Assembly (NCBI GenBank): GCA_021846985.1
Contig: JAJZVX010000002.1
Span: 124,001 to 188,000, forward strand
From: Acidobacteriota bacterium
GTDB lineage: Bacteria > Acidobacteriota > Terriglobia > Terriglobales > Acidobacteriaceae
DNA: 64,000 nucleotides
Reading direction: 5' to 3'
The translations under genes and the position numbers were made by a program. The notes under the pieces are model-generated. The model was not told the origin of the DNA. It made no database searches and saw only the letters and a list, made by a program, of their open reading frames with translations. Shown piece after piece: positions 56,314 through 64,000 of this stretch. The first letter of the stretch is position 1; each line of letters starts with the position of its first letter.

Positions 56314-58113
56314 ATGGGTTACCAGGTTCTGGCCCGGAAATATCGTCCGCAGCGCTTTGCCGACGTGGCTGGCCAGGACCACGTGACGCGGACCCTGCTC
56401 AACGCGCTGGCGCAGAACCGGATTGCCCACGGCTACATTTTTTCGGGACATCGCGGGATCGGCAAAACCACCATTGCGCGGATTCTGGCGCAGGCGCTGA
56501 ACTGTCCGCGGGAGATCGGAACCGAGAGCCGGCCCACGCCGGAGCCTTGCGGACAGTGCGACTCCTGCACGGAGATTCGCCAGGGCAACGCGGTGGACGT
56601 GATCGAGATCGACGCGGCGACCAACCGCGGCATCGACGAGATCCGGGAGTTGCGCGATGCGGCTCGGTACGCCCCGGCGCGCGACCGCTACAAGATCTAC
56701 ATCCTGGACGAGGCGCACCAGATTACGGAGGCGGCTTTCAACGCGCTGCTCAAGACGCTGGAAGAGCCGCCCGCGCACGTGATTTTCATGATGGCCACTA
56801 CGCAGCCCGAGGATATTCCGCAGACCATCCGCTCGCGCTGCCAGCACTTCAGTTTTCACGCGGTGAAGTTCGACGACATTCTGGCGCAGTTGAAGACGAT
56901 AGCAGTGGCTGAGGCCGTGGGGGCCGAAGAGGCGGCGCTGGCGTTGCTGGCCGAAGCAGGCGACGGGTCGATGCGCGATGCGCTTTCGATCATGGACCAG
57001 GCCATTGCCTCGGCGCCGTTGGTGAACGGCCAGCCGGCGCTTTCGGCCGGGCAGATACGCGACCTGATGGGGTCGGTGCCGAACGCCGTCTTCGAGCGGC
57101 TGCTGGAGGCGGTGGCCGAGGGCCAAAGCGCGGCCGCGCTGGAACAACTGAACGAACTGATCAACGCCGGACATAACCCATCCTCGCTGGCCCGCCAGAT
57201 GGTGCGCTACCTGCGTAACACGCTGATGGCGAAGCTGGGCGGGGAACAGACGGAGCTGCTGCAGGTTTCAGCCGACGAGCGTGCCCGGGCAGCGCGGACG
57301 GCGGCGCTCTTCGGCGAGGAGGAACTGACGCGGCATCTGCAGACGATGCTGCGGGTGTTTGACGATTTGAATTACCGCCAGGAGCAGAGATTCCATCTGG
57401 AACTGGGGCTGATGAAGCTGATCCATGCGCAGAAGCTGCTGCCGGTGGAAGAGCTGCTGAGCGGGCTGGTTGCCGGTCAGCCGGCAGCAGGCACGGCGGC
57501 TCCGCCCCGGACCGCGGCGGCGAGCGTGTCCGCCTCGCCGCTTGGTCCGGGCGGCGCGGGGCGGAGTGCGAGCGGGGCCGGCGGCCGCGCCAACGCGCCG
57601 GTGGCCGAGATGCAGAGCCGTGCGCCCGCGGTATTTTCCGCCCCCGCCGCTCCGGAGCCGGCGTTGGGCTCGACCCAGGCGCTGACGGAGGGATCGCTGG
57701 CGCGGTCGCCCGAGACGGCGCCCGCTGAGCTGGATATGGACTCGGTCCGGAACGCGGTCCAAGCGGCGCTGGCGGAGGGTGGACATAGCTCAGCGTCGCA
57801 ACTGCTGGGCGCGGCCGCGTGGACGCTGGAAGGAACGGGCCTGCGCATCGAAGTGGCGGGCATGGGCAAGAAGATGCTGAGCCTGACGGTGAATGCAGCG
57901 GCCGAGAAGATCATCCGCCAGCAACTGCAGCGGCAGGGAGCGCCGAGCCGGTTTCTGATCGTGTCTGGCGGCAGCCAGGCTCCGGCGGCGGCGCCGGTGG
58001 CCGTGATGGCGGGGAGCGTGCAGCAAGCCGCTTTGGTCCATCCCGCAGTCCAACAGGCGAAGAAGATCTTCAAGGCGGAAATTCGCAGCGTGGTGGACCT
58101 TCGCAGCAAGTAA
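56314..58113 (+). CDS. dnaX: DNA polymerase III subunits gamma and tau
   Basis: Clamp-loader ATPase subunit, 599 residues. MGYQVLARKYRPQRFADVAGQDHV at the start, Walker A GHRGIGKTT (about 45-53), a four-Cys zinc module with CGQCDSC, Walker B LDEAHQI, sensor FMMATTQPEDIPQTIRSRCQ. The middle segment contains an Ala/Pro/Gly-rich linker (about 385-470), and the C-terminus ends in a small domain (TVNAAAEKIIRQQLQRQ). No slippery A-run for programmed frameshifting to gamma was recognised. Followed by ybaB and recR, the standard dnaX-ybaB-recR cluster. Confidence 0.95.
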   Translation: MGYQVLARKYRPQRFADVAGQDHVTRTLLNALAQNRIAHGYIFSGHRGIGKTTIARILAQALNCPREIGTESRPTPEPCGQCDSCTEIRQGNAVDVIEIDAATNRGIDEIRELRDAARYAPARDRYKIYILDEAHQITEAAFNALLKTLEEPPAHVIFMMATTQPEDIPQTIRSRCQHFSFHAVKFDDILAQLKTIAVAEAVGAEEAALALLAEAGDGSMRDALSIMDQAIASAPLVNGQPALSAGQIRDLMGSVPNAVFERLLEAVAEGQSAAALEQLNELINAGHNPSSLARQMVRYLRNTLMAKLGGEQTELLQVSADERARAARTAALFGEEELTRHLQTMLRVFDDLNYRQEQRFHLELGLMKLIHAQKLLPVEELLSGLVAGQPAAGTAAPPRTAAASVSASPLGPGGAGRSASGAGGRANAPVAEMQSRAPAVFSAPAAPEPALGSTQALTEGSLARSPETAPAELDMDSVRNAVQAALAEGGHSSASQLLGAAAWTLEGTGLRIEVAGMGKKMLSLTVNAAAEKIIRQQLQRQGAPSRFLIVSGGSQAPAAAPVAVMAGSVQQAALVHPAVQQAKKIFKAEIRSVVDLRSK

Positions 58114-58140
58114 AGACCGGCCCGATCGAGGAGAATTGGC

Positions 58141-58467
58141 ATGGTGAATCCACTGAAGATTTCGGAGATGCTCTCCCAGGCGAACCAACTGCAGGAAGAG
58201 GTGCAGCGCAAGCTGGTGCAGACGGTGGTGGAAGCCACGAGCGGAGGCGGCGCTGTGACGGCGACGATGAACGGCAAAAAGCAGTTGCTGAAGTTGCGCA
58301 TCGATCCGGCGGCGGTGCTGGGGCTGAGTGGAGATAACCCGGACGTGGAGATGCTCGAGGATCTGGTGGTGGCGGCGGTGAACGAAGCGGGGCGCAAGGC
58401 CGACGAGGCGCTGCAGAGCAGCGTGCAGGGGATGCTGGGCGGGTTGAAGCTGCCGGGGTTGGACTGA
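58141..58467 (+). CDS. YbaB/EbfC nucleoid-associated protein
   Basis: 108-residue DNA-binding protein of the YbaB/EbfC family; the N-terminal helix (MLSQANQLQEEVQRKLVQTVVEAT), the strand TSGGGAVTATMNGKKQLLKLRIDP and LEDLVVAAVNEAGRKADE are characteristic. It forms homodimers that coat or bend the chromosome and is thought to influence recombination. ATG with GAGGAGAA upstream; 27 bp after dnaX and 36 bp before recR on the same strand, so one transcription unit. Confidence 0.93.
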   Translation: MVNPLKISEMLSQANQLQEEVQRKLVQTVVEATSGGGAVTATMNGKKQLLKLRIDPAAVLGLSGDNPDVEMLEDLVVAAVNEAGRKADEALQSSVQGMLGGLKLPGLD

Positions 58468-58503
58468 GCGCCGGCGGGAACGAGTTTCAGGGAGGCAGAA
58501 TCC

Positions 58504-59121
58504 GTGTCACGCTATGCCGAGCCAATGGCGCGGCTGATTGAAGAACTGAAAAAACTGCCGGGCGTGGGAACGAAGAGCGCACAGCGATTCGCGTTTCACA
58601 TTCTGCGCTCCACAGACGAGGACGCGGCCGCGCTGGCCGAGGCGGTGCGGCGGCTGAAGGCGAGCCTGCGACTCTGTTCCATCTGCAATAACATCACGGA
58701 CGTGGACCCCTGCGCGTATTGTGCCAGCCCGGCGCGGAACCGGCGGCTGGTGTGCGTGGTGGAGGAGCCCACCAGTATTGCTGCCGTCGAGCGGGCGCGC
58801 GGAGCGCAGGGCGGCTACCAGGGCGTCTACCATGTGCTGCACGGCACGCTGTCGCCGCTGCACGGGGTGGGTCCGGACCAACTGCGCACAGAGACGCTGG
58901 TGGCGCGGGTGGAGCGGGGCGAGGTGGATGAGGTGATCCTGGCCACCAGCCCAACACTGGAGGGCGAGGCAACGGCCAACTGGTTGGCGCAGGCGCTGCG
59001 GCGGTTCCAGGTGAAAATCACGCGCATCGCCACCGGCGTGCCGGCGGGCAGCGACATCGAGTATGCCGACGAGGTCACAATGGCGCGCGCCATCGAGGGG
59101 CGCCACGAACTCCAGGGGTGA
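58504..59121 (+). CDS. recR: recombination protein
   Basis: RecR, a zinc-binding ring protein that with RecO loads RecA at gaps; 205 residues from a GTG at 58504 (MSRYAEPMARLIEELKKLPGVGTKSAQRFAFH, a helix-hairpin-helix). The zinc finger CSICNNITDVDPCAYC is intact. The Toprim region starts at LVCVVEEPTSIAAVERA. The C-terminal TLEGEATANWLAQAL and GSDIEYADEVTMARAIEGR are family landmarks. The preceding genes dnaX and ybaB complete the classic cluster. Confidence 0.95.
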   Translation: MSRYAEPMARLIEELKKLPGVGTKSAQRFAFHILRSTDEDAAALAEAVRRLKASLRLCSICNNITDVDPCAYCASPARNRRLVCVVEEPTSIAAVERARGAQGGYQGVYHVLHGTLSPLHGVGPDQLRTETLVARVERGEVDEVILATSPTLEGEATANWLAQALRRFQVKITRIATGVPAGSDIEYADEVTMARAIEGRHELQG

Positions 59122-59131
59122 GGCGTGCAGC

Positions 59132-59506
59132 TTAGCCGCGCAGGCGGGCGAGAAGATCCTGAGGATGGACGGGCTTGGCGAGGATTTCGAATTCGTATCC
59201 CTCCTCGCGGGCTTTTTCGAGCAGATCGGCGGTGGCGGCCTGGCCGGAGAAGAGCAGAATCTTGATGTTGGGAAGCAGCGCGCGGACCTTGATGGCGGCA
59301 TCGATGCCGTTGAGCCCGGGCATGATGACATCGCAGATGAGCATGTCGGGGCCGAAGGTCGAGGCCAGTTCCAGCGCTTTGTCGCCGGAGTAGACGGCGC
59401 GGGCATCAAAGCCGCTTTGATTGAGGATCATGGCCAGCGTGTCGGCGATGACGCGCTCATCGTCGGCCACCAGAACCCGCGGTTTGGCATGATTGCCGGC
59501 CATCAT
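59132..59506 (-). CDS. stand-alone response-regulator receiver domain
   Basis: A 124-residue CheY-like receiver without an output domain. Acidic residues DDE (15-17), the phosphoryl-accepting Asp59 in MLICDVIMPG, a Ser in LLFSGQ and the Lys in LAKPV form the standard phospho-site. It would be phosphorylated by a histidine kinase encoded elsewhere and act through protein contacts. A GAGGAG directly abuts the ATG, so translation may start at either of the two tandem ATGs (59506 or 59503). It is convergent with recR (10-bp gap). Confidence 0.88.
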   Translation of the reverse strand: MMAGNHAKPRVLVADDERVIADTLAMILNQSGFDARAVYSGDKALELASTFGPDMLICDVIMPGLNGIDAAIKVRALLPNIKILLFSGQAATADLLEKAREEGYEFEILAKPVHPQDLLARLRG

Positions 59507-59813
59507 CTCCTCAATTCTCCTCTTCTACCCTACCATTTCGTGAGCAACTGACAGAGCAAAACCTGGGATTCGCATCTTCGCTGAGAGCGTGAGATTGAAA
59601 ATTTGCTTTGATCCAATGATACGCCTCGTTCACGGCAGGACGCGAGGTTTTCTGCCGGGAAGCCGGAGGAGCGAGACTCTCAAGCTGGGCAAAAATTGCG
59701 GCTGCTGGCGTGGATTGCGCCAGCGGCGGCGTGGAGGAATGTGCCGGCGGGTAGAAGCCTCCTGGCGCGCGCATTTTCTCTTTGACTGTTTTCCCCGGTG
59801 GTAGCATGAAGGT
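59507..59813. other. intergenic region upstream of metal-efflux genes
   Basis: 307 bp between a divergent receiver gene and the efflux operon. It should hold the efflux operon promoter; TTGACT with TAGCAT at 14-bp spacing near 59791-59808 is not a good match. No gene or metal-regulator box was recognised. Confidence 0.35.
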
Positions 59814-60149
59814 GTGTACCGGCGTCTCCTGCTCATTTTCGCGGCAATCACCATTCTGCTGATGGTATTGCCTCCTGTATTCGACACCTTCGATACATGG
59901 GACAGGAAGCCGGAGTTGCCGGTGGTTGGTCATAATACTGAGACAACTATTGTTGTTGTGAGCGTGGGCCTGGGATTCTGCCTCGCCGTAGCCTGGGTTT
60001 CTGTTCTGCTGCTGAACGGCCTCTTCTCGCTTTTCCCGCGGTTTGTGCGGAGACTGGCCCTGATTCCGGCCCGCATGCACGCTTACGGCATGGATTACCA
60101 ACTCCTGCTCTTCTCGCCGCCCCGGCGTCTTTCTGCTCTTCGCATCTAA
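59814..60149 (+). CDS. small membrane protein of efflux operon
   Basis: A 111-residue protein with two hydrophobic helices: LLLIFAAITILLMVLPP (about 5-22) and VVVSVGLGFCLAVAWVSVLLLNGLF (about 47-71), linked by a 25-residue polar loop, and a His/Arg-containing tail. Not recognised as a named family; small membrane proteins sit at the head of many CusCBA/CzcCBA operons. The start is uncertain: GTG at 59814, or an ATG in another frame at 59806 giving no long product. It precedes the TolC-like gene by 85 bp. Expressed with the efflux genes (inference). Confidence 0.5.
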   Translation: MYRRLLLIFAAITILLMVLPPVFDTFDTWDRKPELPVVGHNTETTIVVVSVGLGFCLAVAWVSVLLLNGLFSLFPRFVRRLALIPARMHAYGMDYQLLLFSPPRRLSALRI

Positions 60150-60234
60150 ACGTCTCTGCTTCTCGCTGCGCGTGTTCGTGTGCGTGTGCGTTGTCGCGCG
60201 CATCTTCATCGAACCATGATTCGCGGGAGATGGC

Positions 60235-61629
60235 ATGAGATTTCATACGGTACTCGTTCTGCCGCTTGTGGCGGCCATCAGCGGCTGCGCACCATATCAC
60301 TATCATCCCGCGCCCATATCGCCGCCCGCGCTTGCCGCAAGCCTTCAGCGCCGCAGTCTCGACGACCCGGAGCTGCGCGCCTGGATGGAGCAGAGCGCGG
60401 GCCTGGCATCGTCTTCCTGGCCGCTCCCGGACTGGGATCTGCACTCGCTGACGCTGGCCGCCTATTACTTTAATCCGGCGATGGATGTGGCCCGCTCGAA
60501 CGCAGTTGTTGCAGGCGCGGCGATTGCAACCGCCGCGATGAAGCCGAACCCCTCCGCGGGCATGGATGGTGGATATGAGACGGCAGTCGAGAGTCCCTAT
60601 CTGCTGGGGTTCAATTTTTCTCTGCCCATTGAGACAGCAGGGAAGCGCGGCTATCGCATGGCCCAAGCTGCGCACTTGAGCGAGGCGAGCCGGATGCAGG
60701 TAGCGGAGACGGCGTGGGCCGTGCGCAGCCAGGTTCGCGCGGCGCTGACGGACCTGATTTTTGCGCGGCAGACGACGGGCGCGCTGCGCAAGCAGGAGGC
60801 GCTCCAGAGCGAGTATGCCGAACGGATGGAAGCGCGCTACCGCGCCGGAGAGGCTCCCCTTCCGGATGTGACCGCGGCGCGCATCGATTTGGCCCGTCTG
60901 CGTCAGGCGCTGCGCGCTTCAGAGGGCCAGGCGGAAACCGCCCGCGCCGCGCTTGCCGCGGCGGTCGGCGTTCCGCTCAGCGGGCTGGCAGGCAAGGTGG
61001 TTCAATGGCCGGACGCGGACGAGCCGCCGGCGCCGAATGCGCTGCCGGCGTGGAAGGTGCGAGCCGAGGCTGTCGCCAACCGGCTTGATGTGCAGAGCGC
61101 GCTCGCGCGGTACGAGGCGGCGCAATCCCGGTTAGAGCTCGAGGTGGCGCGCCAGTATCCCGACATCAACCTTGGCCCCGGTTATGCCTACGAAGAGGGC
61201 GTGCACCTTATCTCGCTCCAGTTAGGAGCACTGCTGCCGCTGCGCAACCACAACGAGGGGCCGATTGCCGAAGCGGAGGCAGGGCGCAAGGCGGCGGGCG
61301 CGCGCCTGCTTGCCACGCAAGCCGCGGTGATTGCGCAGATCGACAAGGCGCTGGCCCAATACGATGCCGCCTATTTCGTGCTGCATGCGGCGCGCTGCGC
61401 GGAGGCGCAGACAGAGGCCCAGCGCAAAACGGCCGAGGCGTGGTTCAAGTTGGGCGAAACGGACCGGTTGGCCGCAATTGCGGCCGGCATACAAGCTGAC
61501 CTTGCTGAACGCGCGCGCCTTGATGCGCTGCGCCAGGCGCAACTCGCTCTGGGGCTGCTGGAGGACGCATTGCAGCGGCCGATCGATCCAGCAACCGCCC
61601 CCGCATTGCCGAAAACCGCCCCGCGATAG
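60235..61629 (+). CDS. TolC-family outer-membrane efflux lipoprotein
   Basis: Outer-membrane channel of the CzcC/CusC/TolC type, 464 residues, lipobox LVAAISGC. It contains the two long helical-hairpin repeats of this fold (AAYYFNPAMDVARSNAVVAGAAI and later LAALRQALRASEGQAETARAALAAAVG-like segments). GGGAGATGGC precedes the ATG. It would form a trimeric exit duct for a metal-efflux pump. It is followed after 12 bp by the adaptor gene and then by the RND pump. Confidence 0.88.
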   Translation: MRFHTVLVLPLVAAISGCAPYHYHPAPISPPALAASLQRRSLDDPELRAWMEQSAGLASSSWPLPDWDLHSLTLAAYYFNPAMDVARSNAVVAGAAIATAAMKPNPSAGMDGGYETAVESPYLLGFNFSLPIETAGKRGYRMAQAAHLSEASRMQVAETAWAVRSQVRAALTDLIFARQTTGALRKQEALQSEYAERMEARYRAGEAPLPDVTAARIDLARLRQALRASEGQAETARAALAAAVGVPLSGLAGKVVQWPDADEPPAPNALPAWKVRAEAVANRLDVQSALARYEAAQSRLELEVARQYPDINLGPGYAYEEGVHLISLQLGALLPLRNHNEGPIAEAEAGRKAAGARLLATQAAVIAQIDKALAQYDAAYFVLHAARCAEAQTEAQRKTAEAWFKLGETDRLAAIAAGIQADLAERARLDALRQAQLALGLLEDALQRPIDPATAPALPKTAPR

Positions 61630-61641
61630 GAGAATTCTGCG

Positions 61642-62688
61642 ATGAAATCCGTTTTACGCATCACCATGGCTGTGTTGATTCTTGCCGCCCTTGCCGCTGG
61701 ATTGGTATGGGGCTACTTGGCTGGCCGCTCGGAACAGGCCGCGGAGGCAGAGAGCGATGCGCCTATTGAATCCGCCTCGCGCATGACCCACGTCAACGGG
61801 AAGACGGTGCTTGTTTTTGATCGGGAGGCGCAACGCGCCAACGGCATCGCGGTTGCCGTTCTCGCCGCGGACAGAAGAGCCGCCGCGAGCCAGGCCAACG
61901 GAGTTGTTGTTGAGTTGCAGCCGCTTCTCGATCTTCAGGTGCGCTGGAGCGCCGCTCTTATGGATAGGGCCCGGGCGCGCGCCGTGTCCCAGGCATCGCA
62001 AGCGGAATACAGGCGTCTTCTTGACTTGAATCGCGGCGAAGAAAACGTCTCGGAAAAGGCCGTGGAGGCAGCGCGGGCCGCGGCCCAGAGCGATACGGCC
62101 GTGTTGCAGAACGCGCAGCAAGCCCTGGTTGTCCTTAGGAATTCCATGCAACTTCATTGGGGTGCTGTTGTTGCCGGATGGCTGCAGCAGGGCTCAGCGC
62201 AACTCGATGCGCTGCTCGCGCAGCGCGCCTTCCTGCTGCAAGTCACAGCCACGGATGGCGACGGCCAGCCGCCGCCGGCGCAGGCCACGGCGCAATTGCC
62301 GGGCGGCGGGCATGTCTCCGCGCGCCTGATTGCGGCCCTTCCGCAACTGGATCCGCGCCTGCAGATGCCTAGCTATCTTTATGTTGTCTCCGCGCATCCG
62401 GGCCTGGTTCCCGGACTCAATCTTTCCGTTTCGCTGCCGTCCGGTCCGCTACGTAATGGCGTCGTGATCCCATACAGCGCCATCGTCTGGTGGCAGGGGA
62501 GCGCCTGGTGCTACGTCGAGCGGCCTCCCGGCATGTTCACGCGAGAGCAAGTCCCTACTACAAATCCCGCGCCGGCAGGATGGTTTGTCAGCGAGGGCAT
62601 TGCGCCCGCGGCGCGCGTGGTTACAGAGGGCGCGCAGACCCTGCTCTCCGAAGAGTTCCGCGCGCAGATTCAGTCCGACGAAGACTAA
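61642..62688 (+). CDS. RND efflux periplasmic adaptor-like protein
   Basis: Membrane-fusion-protein-like, 348 residues, with an N-terminal anchor (VLRITMAVLILAALAAGLVWGYLAG). It aligns in order with HlyD/CusB adaptors (barrel-like strands NGKTVLVFDREAQRANGIAVAVL, helical hairpin ~110-165, later beta strands VVIPYSAIVWWQGSAWCYVE). The lipoyl-like half motifs around the helical hairpin are weak, so it may be a divergent adaptor. No metal-site cysteines or Met clusters are evident apart from single Cys. It follows the TolC gene by 12 bp and precedes the pump gene by 21 bp. Confidence 0.75.
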   Translation: MKSVLRITMAVLILAALAAGLVWGYLAGRSEQAAEAESDAPIESASRMTHVNGKTVLVFDREAQRANGIAVAVLAADRRAAASQANGVVVELQPLLDLQVRWSAALMDRARARAVSQASQAEYRRLLDLNRGEENVSEKAVEAARAAAQSDTAVLQNAQQALVVLRNSMQLHWGAVVAGWLQQGSAQLDALLAQRAFLLQVTATDGDGQPPPAQATAQLPGGGHVSARLIAALPQLDPRLQMPSYLYVVSAHPGLVPGLNLSVSLPSGPLRNGVVIPYSAIVWWQGSAWCYVERPPGMFTREQVPTTNPAPAGWFVSEGIAPAARVVTEGAQTLLSEEFRAQIQSDED

Positions 62689-62709
62689 CCAGGCCCAGGA
62701 AAATACCTC

Positions 62710-64000
62710 ATGCTGCATGCTATTGTGCGTTTCTCATTGCGTTTTCGAGGCGCCATCCTTGCCCTCGCGCTGGCCTTCCTCGGCTATGGAATCTACTCGC
62801 TCACCATGGCGCCCTTCAGTGTTTTTCCCGAGTTCGCGCCGCCTTTTGTAAGCATCCAGACGGAGTCGCCGGGTCTCTCTCCCGAACAAGTGGAGCTGTT
62901 GGTCACGCAGCCTGTGGAGAACGCCGTGAACGGCGTGACAGGCATACAGTCCCTGCGCTCGACCTCGATTCAGGGTCTATCGGTAATCAACGTGGTCTTT
63001 CGCAATGACAGCGACATCTATCGCGACCGCCAACTGGTTGCCGAACGGCTTTCCACCGTGGCCGGCCAGTTGCCCCAGAGTGTGCATGCGCCCACGATGA
63101 TACCTCTCCAGTCCACCACTGGAACCGTGCTGGTGATGGGGATGACCTCCGGCCGCCAATCGCTGATGCACGTGCGAACGATCGCCGACTGGACGGTAAA
63201 GCCGCGTTTGCTGGCCGTTCCCGGCGTCGCACAGGTAACCGTCTTTGGCGGGGACGTGAAGCAACTGCAAGTGCAGTTTCTGCCCGAAAAACTTCTTCAG
63301 TACGACCTCTCGCTGGATGACGTGATTGCCGCGGCACGGAAGGCCACCGCCGTGTCCGGAGCAGGCTTTATCGAAAACGGCAATCAGAGGCTGATCCTTC
63401 TGCCCCAGGGTCAGCCCGTGACGGCGGAACAGATTGCCTCCACCGTGCTGCTGCGCCGGAACGGCGCCAACGTGACCCTGGGCCAGGTTGCTCATGTGCG
63501 TGATGCAGCGGCGCCTCCGTTTGGCGCGGCCCTGGTGAATGGCAGCGTGGGTGTGATTCTGAATGTGAATGCGCAGTATGGCGCGAATATTCTCGAAGTC
63601 ACCCGCAATGTGGAGCAGGCGCTGCATGAGCTCGCTCCAGCTCTCGATCGCGAAGGCATCGCGATGCAGCCGGACCTTTTCCGTCCGGTGAATTTTATCC
63701 ATACCGCGATCCGCAACATCGGGAACTCGCTTTTTCTTGGCGCCGCGCTGGTAATCGTTGTGCTCTTTCTCTTTCTCTTTGACCTGCGCACGGCGGCCAT
63801 TTCTTGCGCCGCCATTCCGCTTTCGCTCCTTGCCGCCCTTACCGTCATGGACAAGATGGGTTTTGCCTTGAATATCATGACGCTCGGCGGCTTGGCCATT
63901 GCCATTGGCGAAGTGGTCGATGACGCGGTCATCGACGTGGAAAACATCCTGCGCCGGCTCCGCGGGAACATGACGAGCGAGGCGCCGCGCCCCATCTTCA
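62710..64000 (+). CDS. RND heavy-metal efflux pump (CusA/CzcA type), truncated by window end
   Basis: Inner-membrane RND pump; the window ends after about 430 codons, roughly 40% of a usual ~1040-residue protein, and it has no stop codon here. ATG at 62710. It begins LHAIVRFSLRFRGAILALALAFLGYGIYSL, then PFSVFPEFAPPFVSIQTESPGLSPEQVELLVTQPVENAVNGVTG. A TM4 motif reads GEVVDDAVIDVEN, the proton-relay Asp pair of the CusA/CzcA-related group. The adaptor and TolC genes directly precede it, so the operon encodes a complete tripartite pump. Substrate metal (Cu, Ag, Zn, Co or Cd) not determinable. Confidence 0.9.
   Translation, partial: MLHAIVRFSLRFRGAILALALAFLGYGIYSLTMAPFSVFPEFAPPFVSIQTESPGLSPEQVELLVTQPVENAVNGVTGIQSLRSTSIQGLSVINVVFRNDSDIYRDRQLVAERLSTVAGQLPQSVHAPTMIPLQSTTGTVLVMGMTSGRQSLMHVRTIADWTVKPRLLAVPGVAQVTVFGGDVKQLQVQFLPEKLLQYDLSLDDVIAAARKATAVSGAGFIENGNQRLILLPQGQPVTAEQIASTVLLRRNGANVTLGQVAHVRDAAAPPFGAALVNGSVGVILNVNAQYGANILEVTRNVEQALHELAPALDREGIAMQPDLFRPVNFIHTAIRNIGNSLFLGAALVIVVLFLFLFDLRTAAISCAAIPLSLLAALTVMDKMGFALNIMTLGGLAIAIGEVVDDAVIDVENILRRLRGNMTSEAPRPIF

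Overview
The window is high-GC bacterial chromosome, most consistent with an Acidobacteriota (Terriglobia/Acidobacteriaceae-type) genome. This is inferred from the gene content: large secreted Ig/FG-GAP proteins, a BNR beta-propeller protein, an OmpA-like protein with inserted Ig-like repeats, GH78 and GH92 glycosidases, a Tat-type sulfatase, MqnE (futalosine route to menaquinone) and Gram-negative envelope systems (OprB porin, MlaE/MlaF, TolC, RND pump). No rRNA, tRNA, CRISPR array, integrase or transposase gene was recognised. Almost all of the sequence reads as ordinary chromosomal genes, many starting with GTG.

Layout. 0-5.1 kb: acyl-CoA thioesterase, TPR protein, GT2 glycosyltransferase, OprB-type porin divergent from a FrmR/RcnR-type repressor with a palindromic control region between them, a long inverted repeat, and a NifX-like small protein. 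5.1-12 kb: a nitrogen-control block on the minus strand with two tandem amtB-glnK pairs followed by glnD. 12.3-19.1 kb: a secreted hypothetical protein, an isolated nuoB, an OmpA-like protein with a strong terminator, a BNR propeller protein and mqnE. 19.1-22.1 kb: a dispersed-repeat copy, a DNA methyltransferase fused to a nuclease-like domain, and two small genes separated by a C-tract. 22.2-33.4 kb: sulfatase, amidohydrolase, a 1670-residue surface/secreted protein, a glutaryl-CoA dehydrogenase-like enzyme and MlaF/MlaE. 33.6-43.5 kb: GH92, sirtuin, a frameshifted conserved gene, homoserine dehydrogenase, LacI regulator with a GH78 glycosidase, and an FkbM methyltransferase. 43.7-47.2 kb: pstCAB-phoU without pstS. 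47.2-53.6 kb: an AddA/AddB-like helicase-nuclease pair. 53.6-59.5 kb: SCO1-like copper protein, GT2, FmdB-type zinc ribbon, dnaX-ybaB-recR and a lone receiver-domain protein. 59.8-64 kb: a heavy-metal-type RND efflux operon (small membrane protein, TolC, adaptor, CusA/CzcA-type pump) cut by the window end.

Functional themes. GlnD would modify the two PII proteins, which would gate the two ammonium channels. PstCAB-PhoU would need a PstS encoded elsewhere. AddAB-like and RecR serve recombinational repair, and DnaX serves replication. The SCO protein and the RND operon point to copper or other metal handling. The glycosidases, sulfatase, porin and surface proteins suggest a polysaccharide-degrading soil heterotroph.

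The least ordinary items are the ~270-bp inverted repeat flanked by 14-bp direct repeats with a diverged relative 15 kb away, the methyltransferase-nuclease fusion with its two small neighbours, the C-terminal module of the 1670-residue protein, the FrmR/RcnR-like hybrid sensor, and the frameshifted gene. No clearly new multi-gene system was found. All family calls are from motif reading alone.
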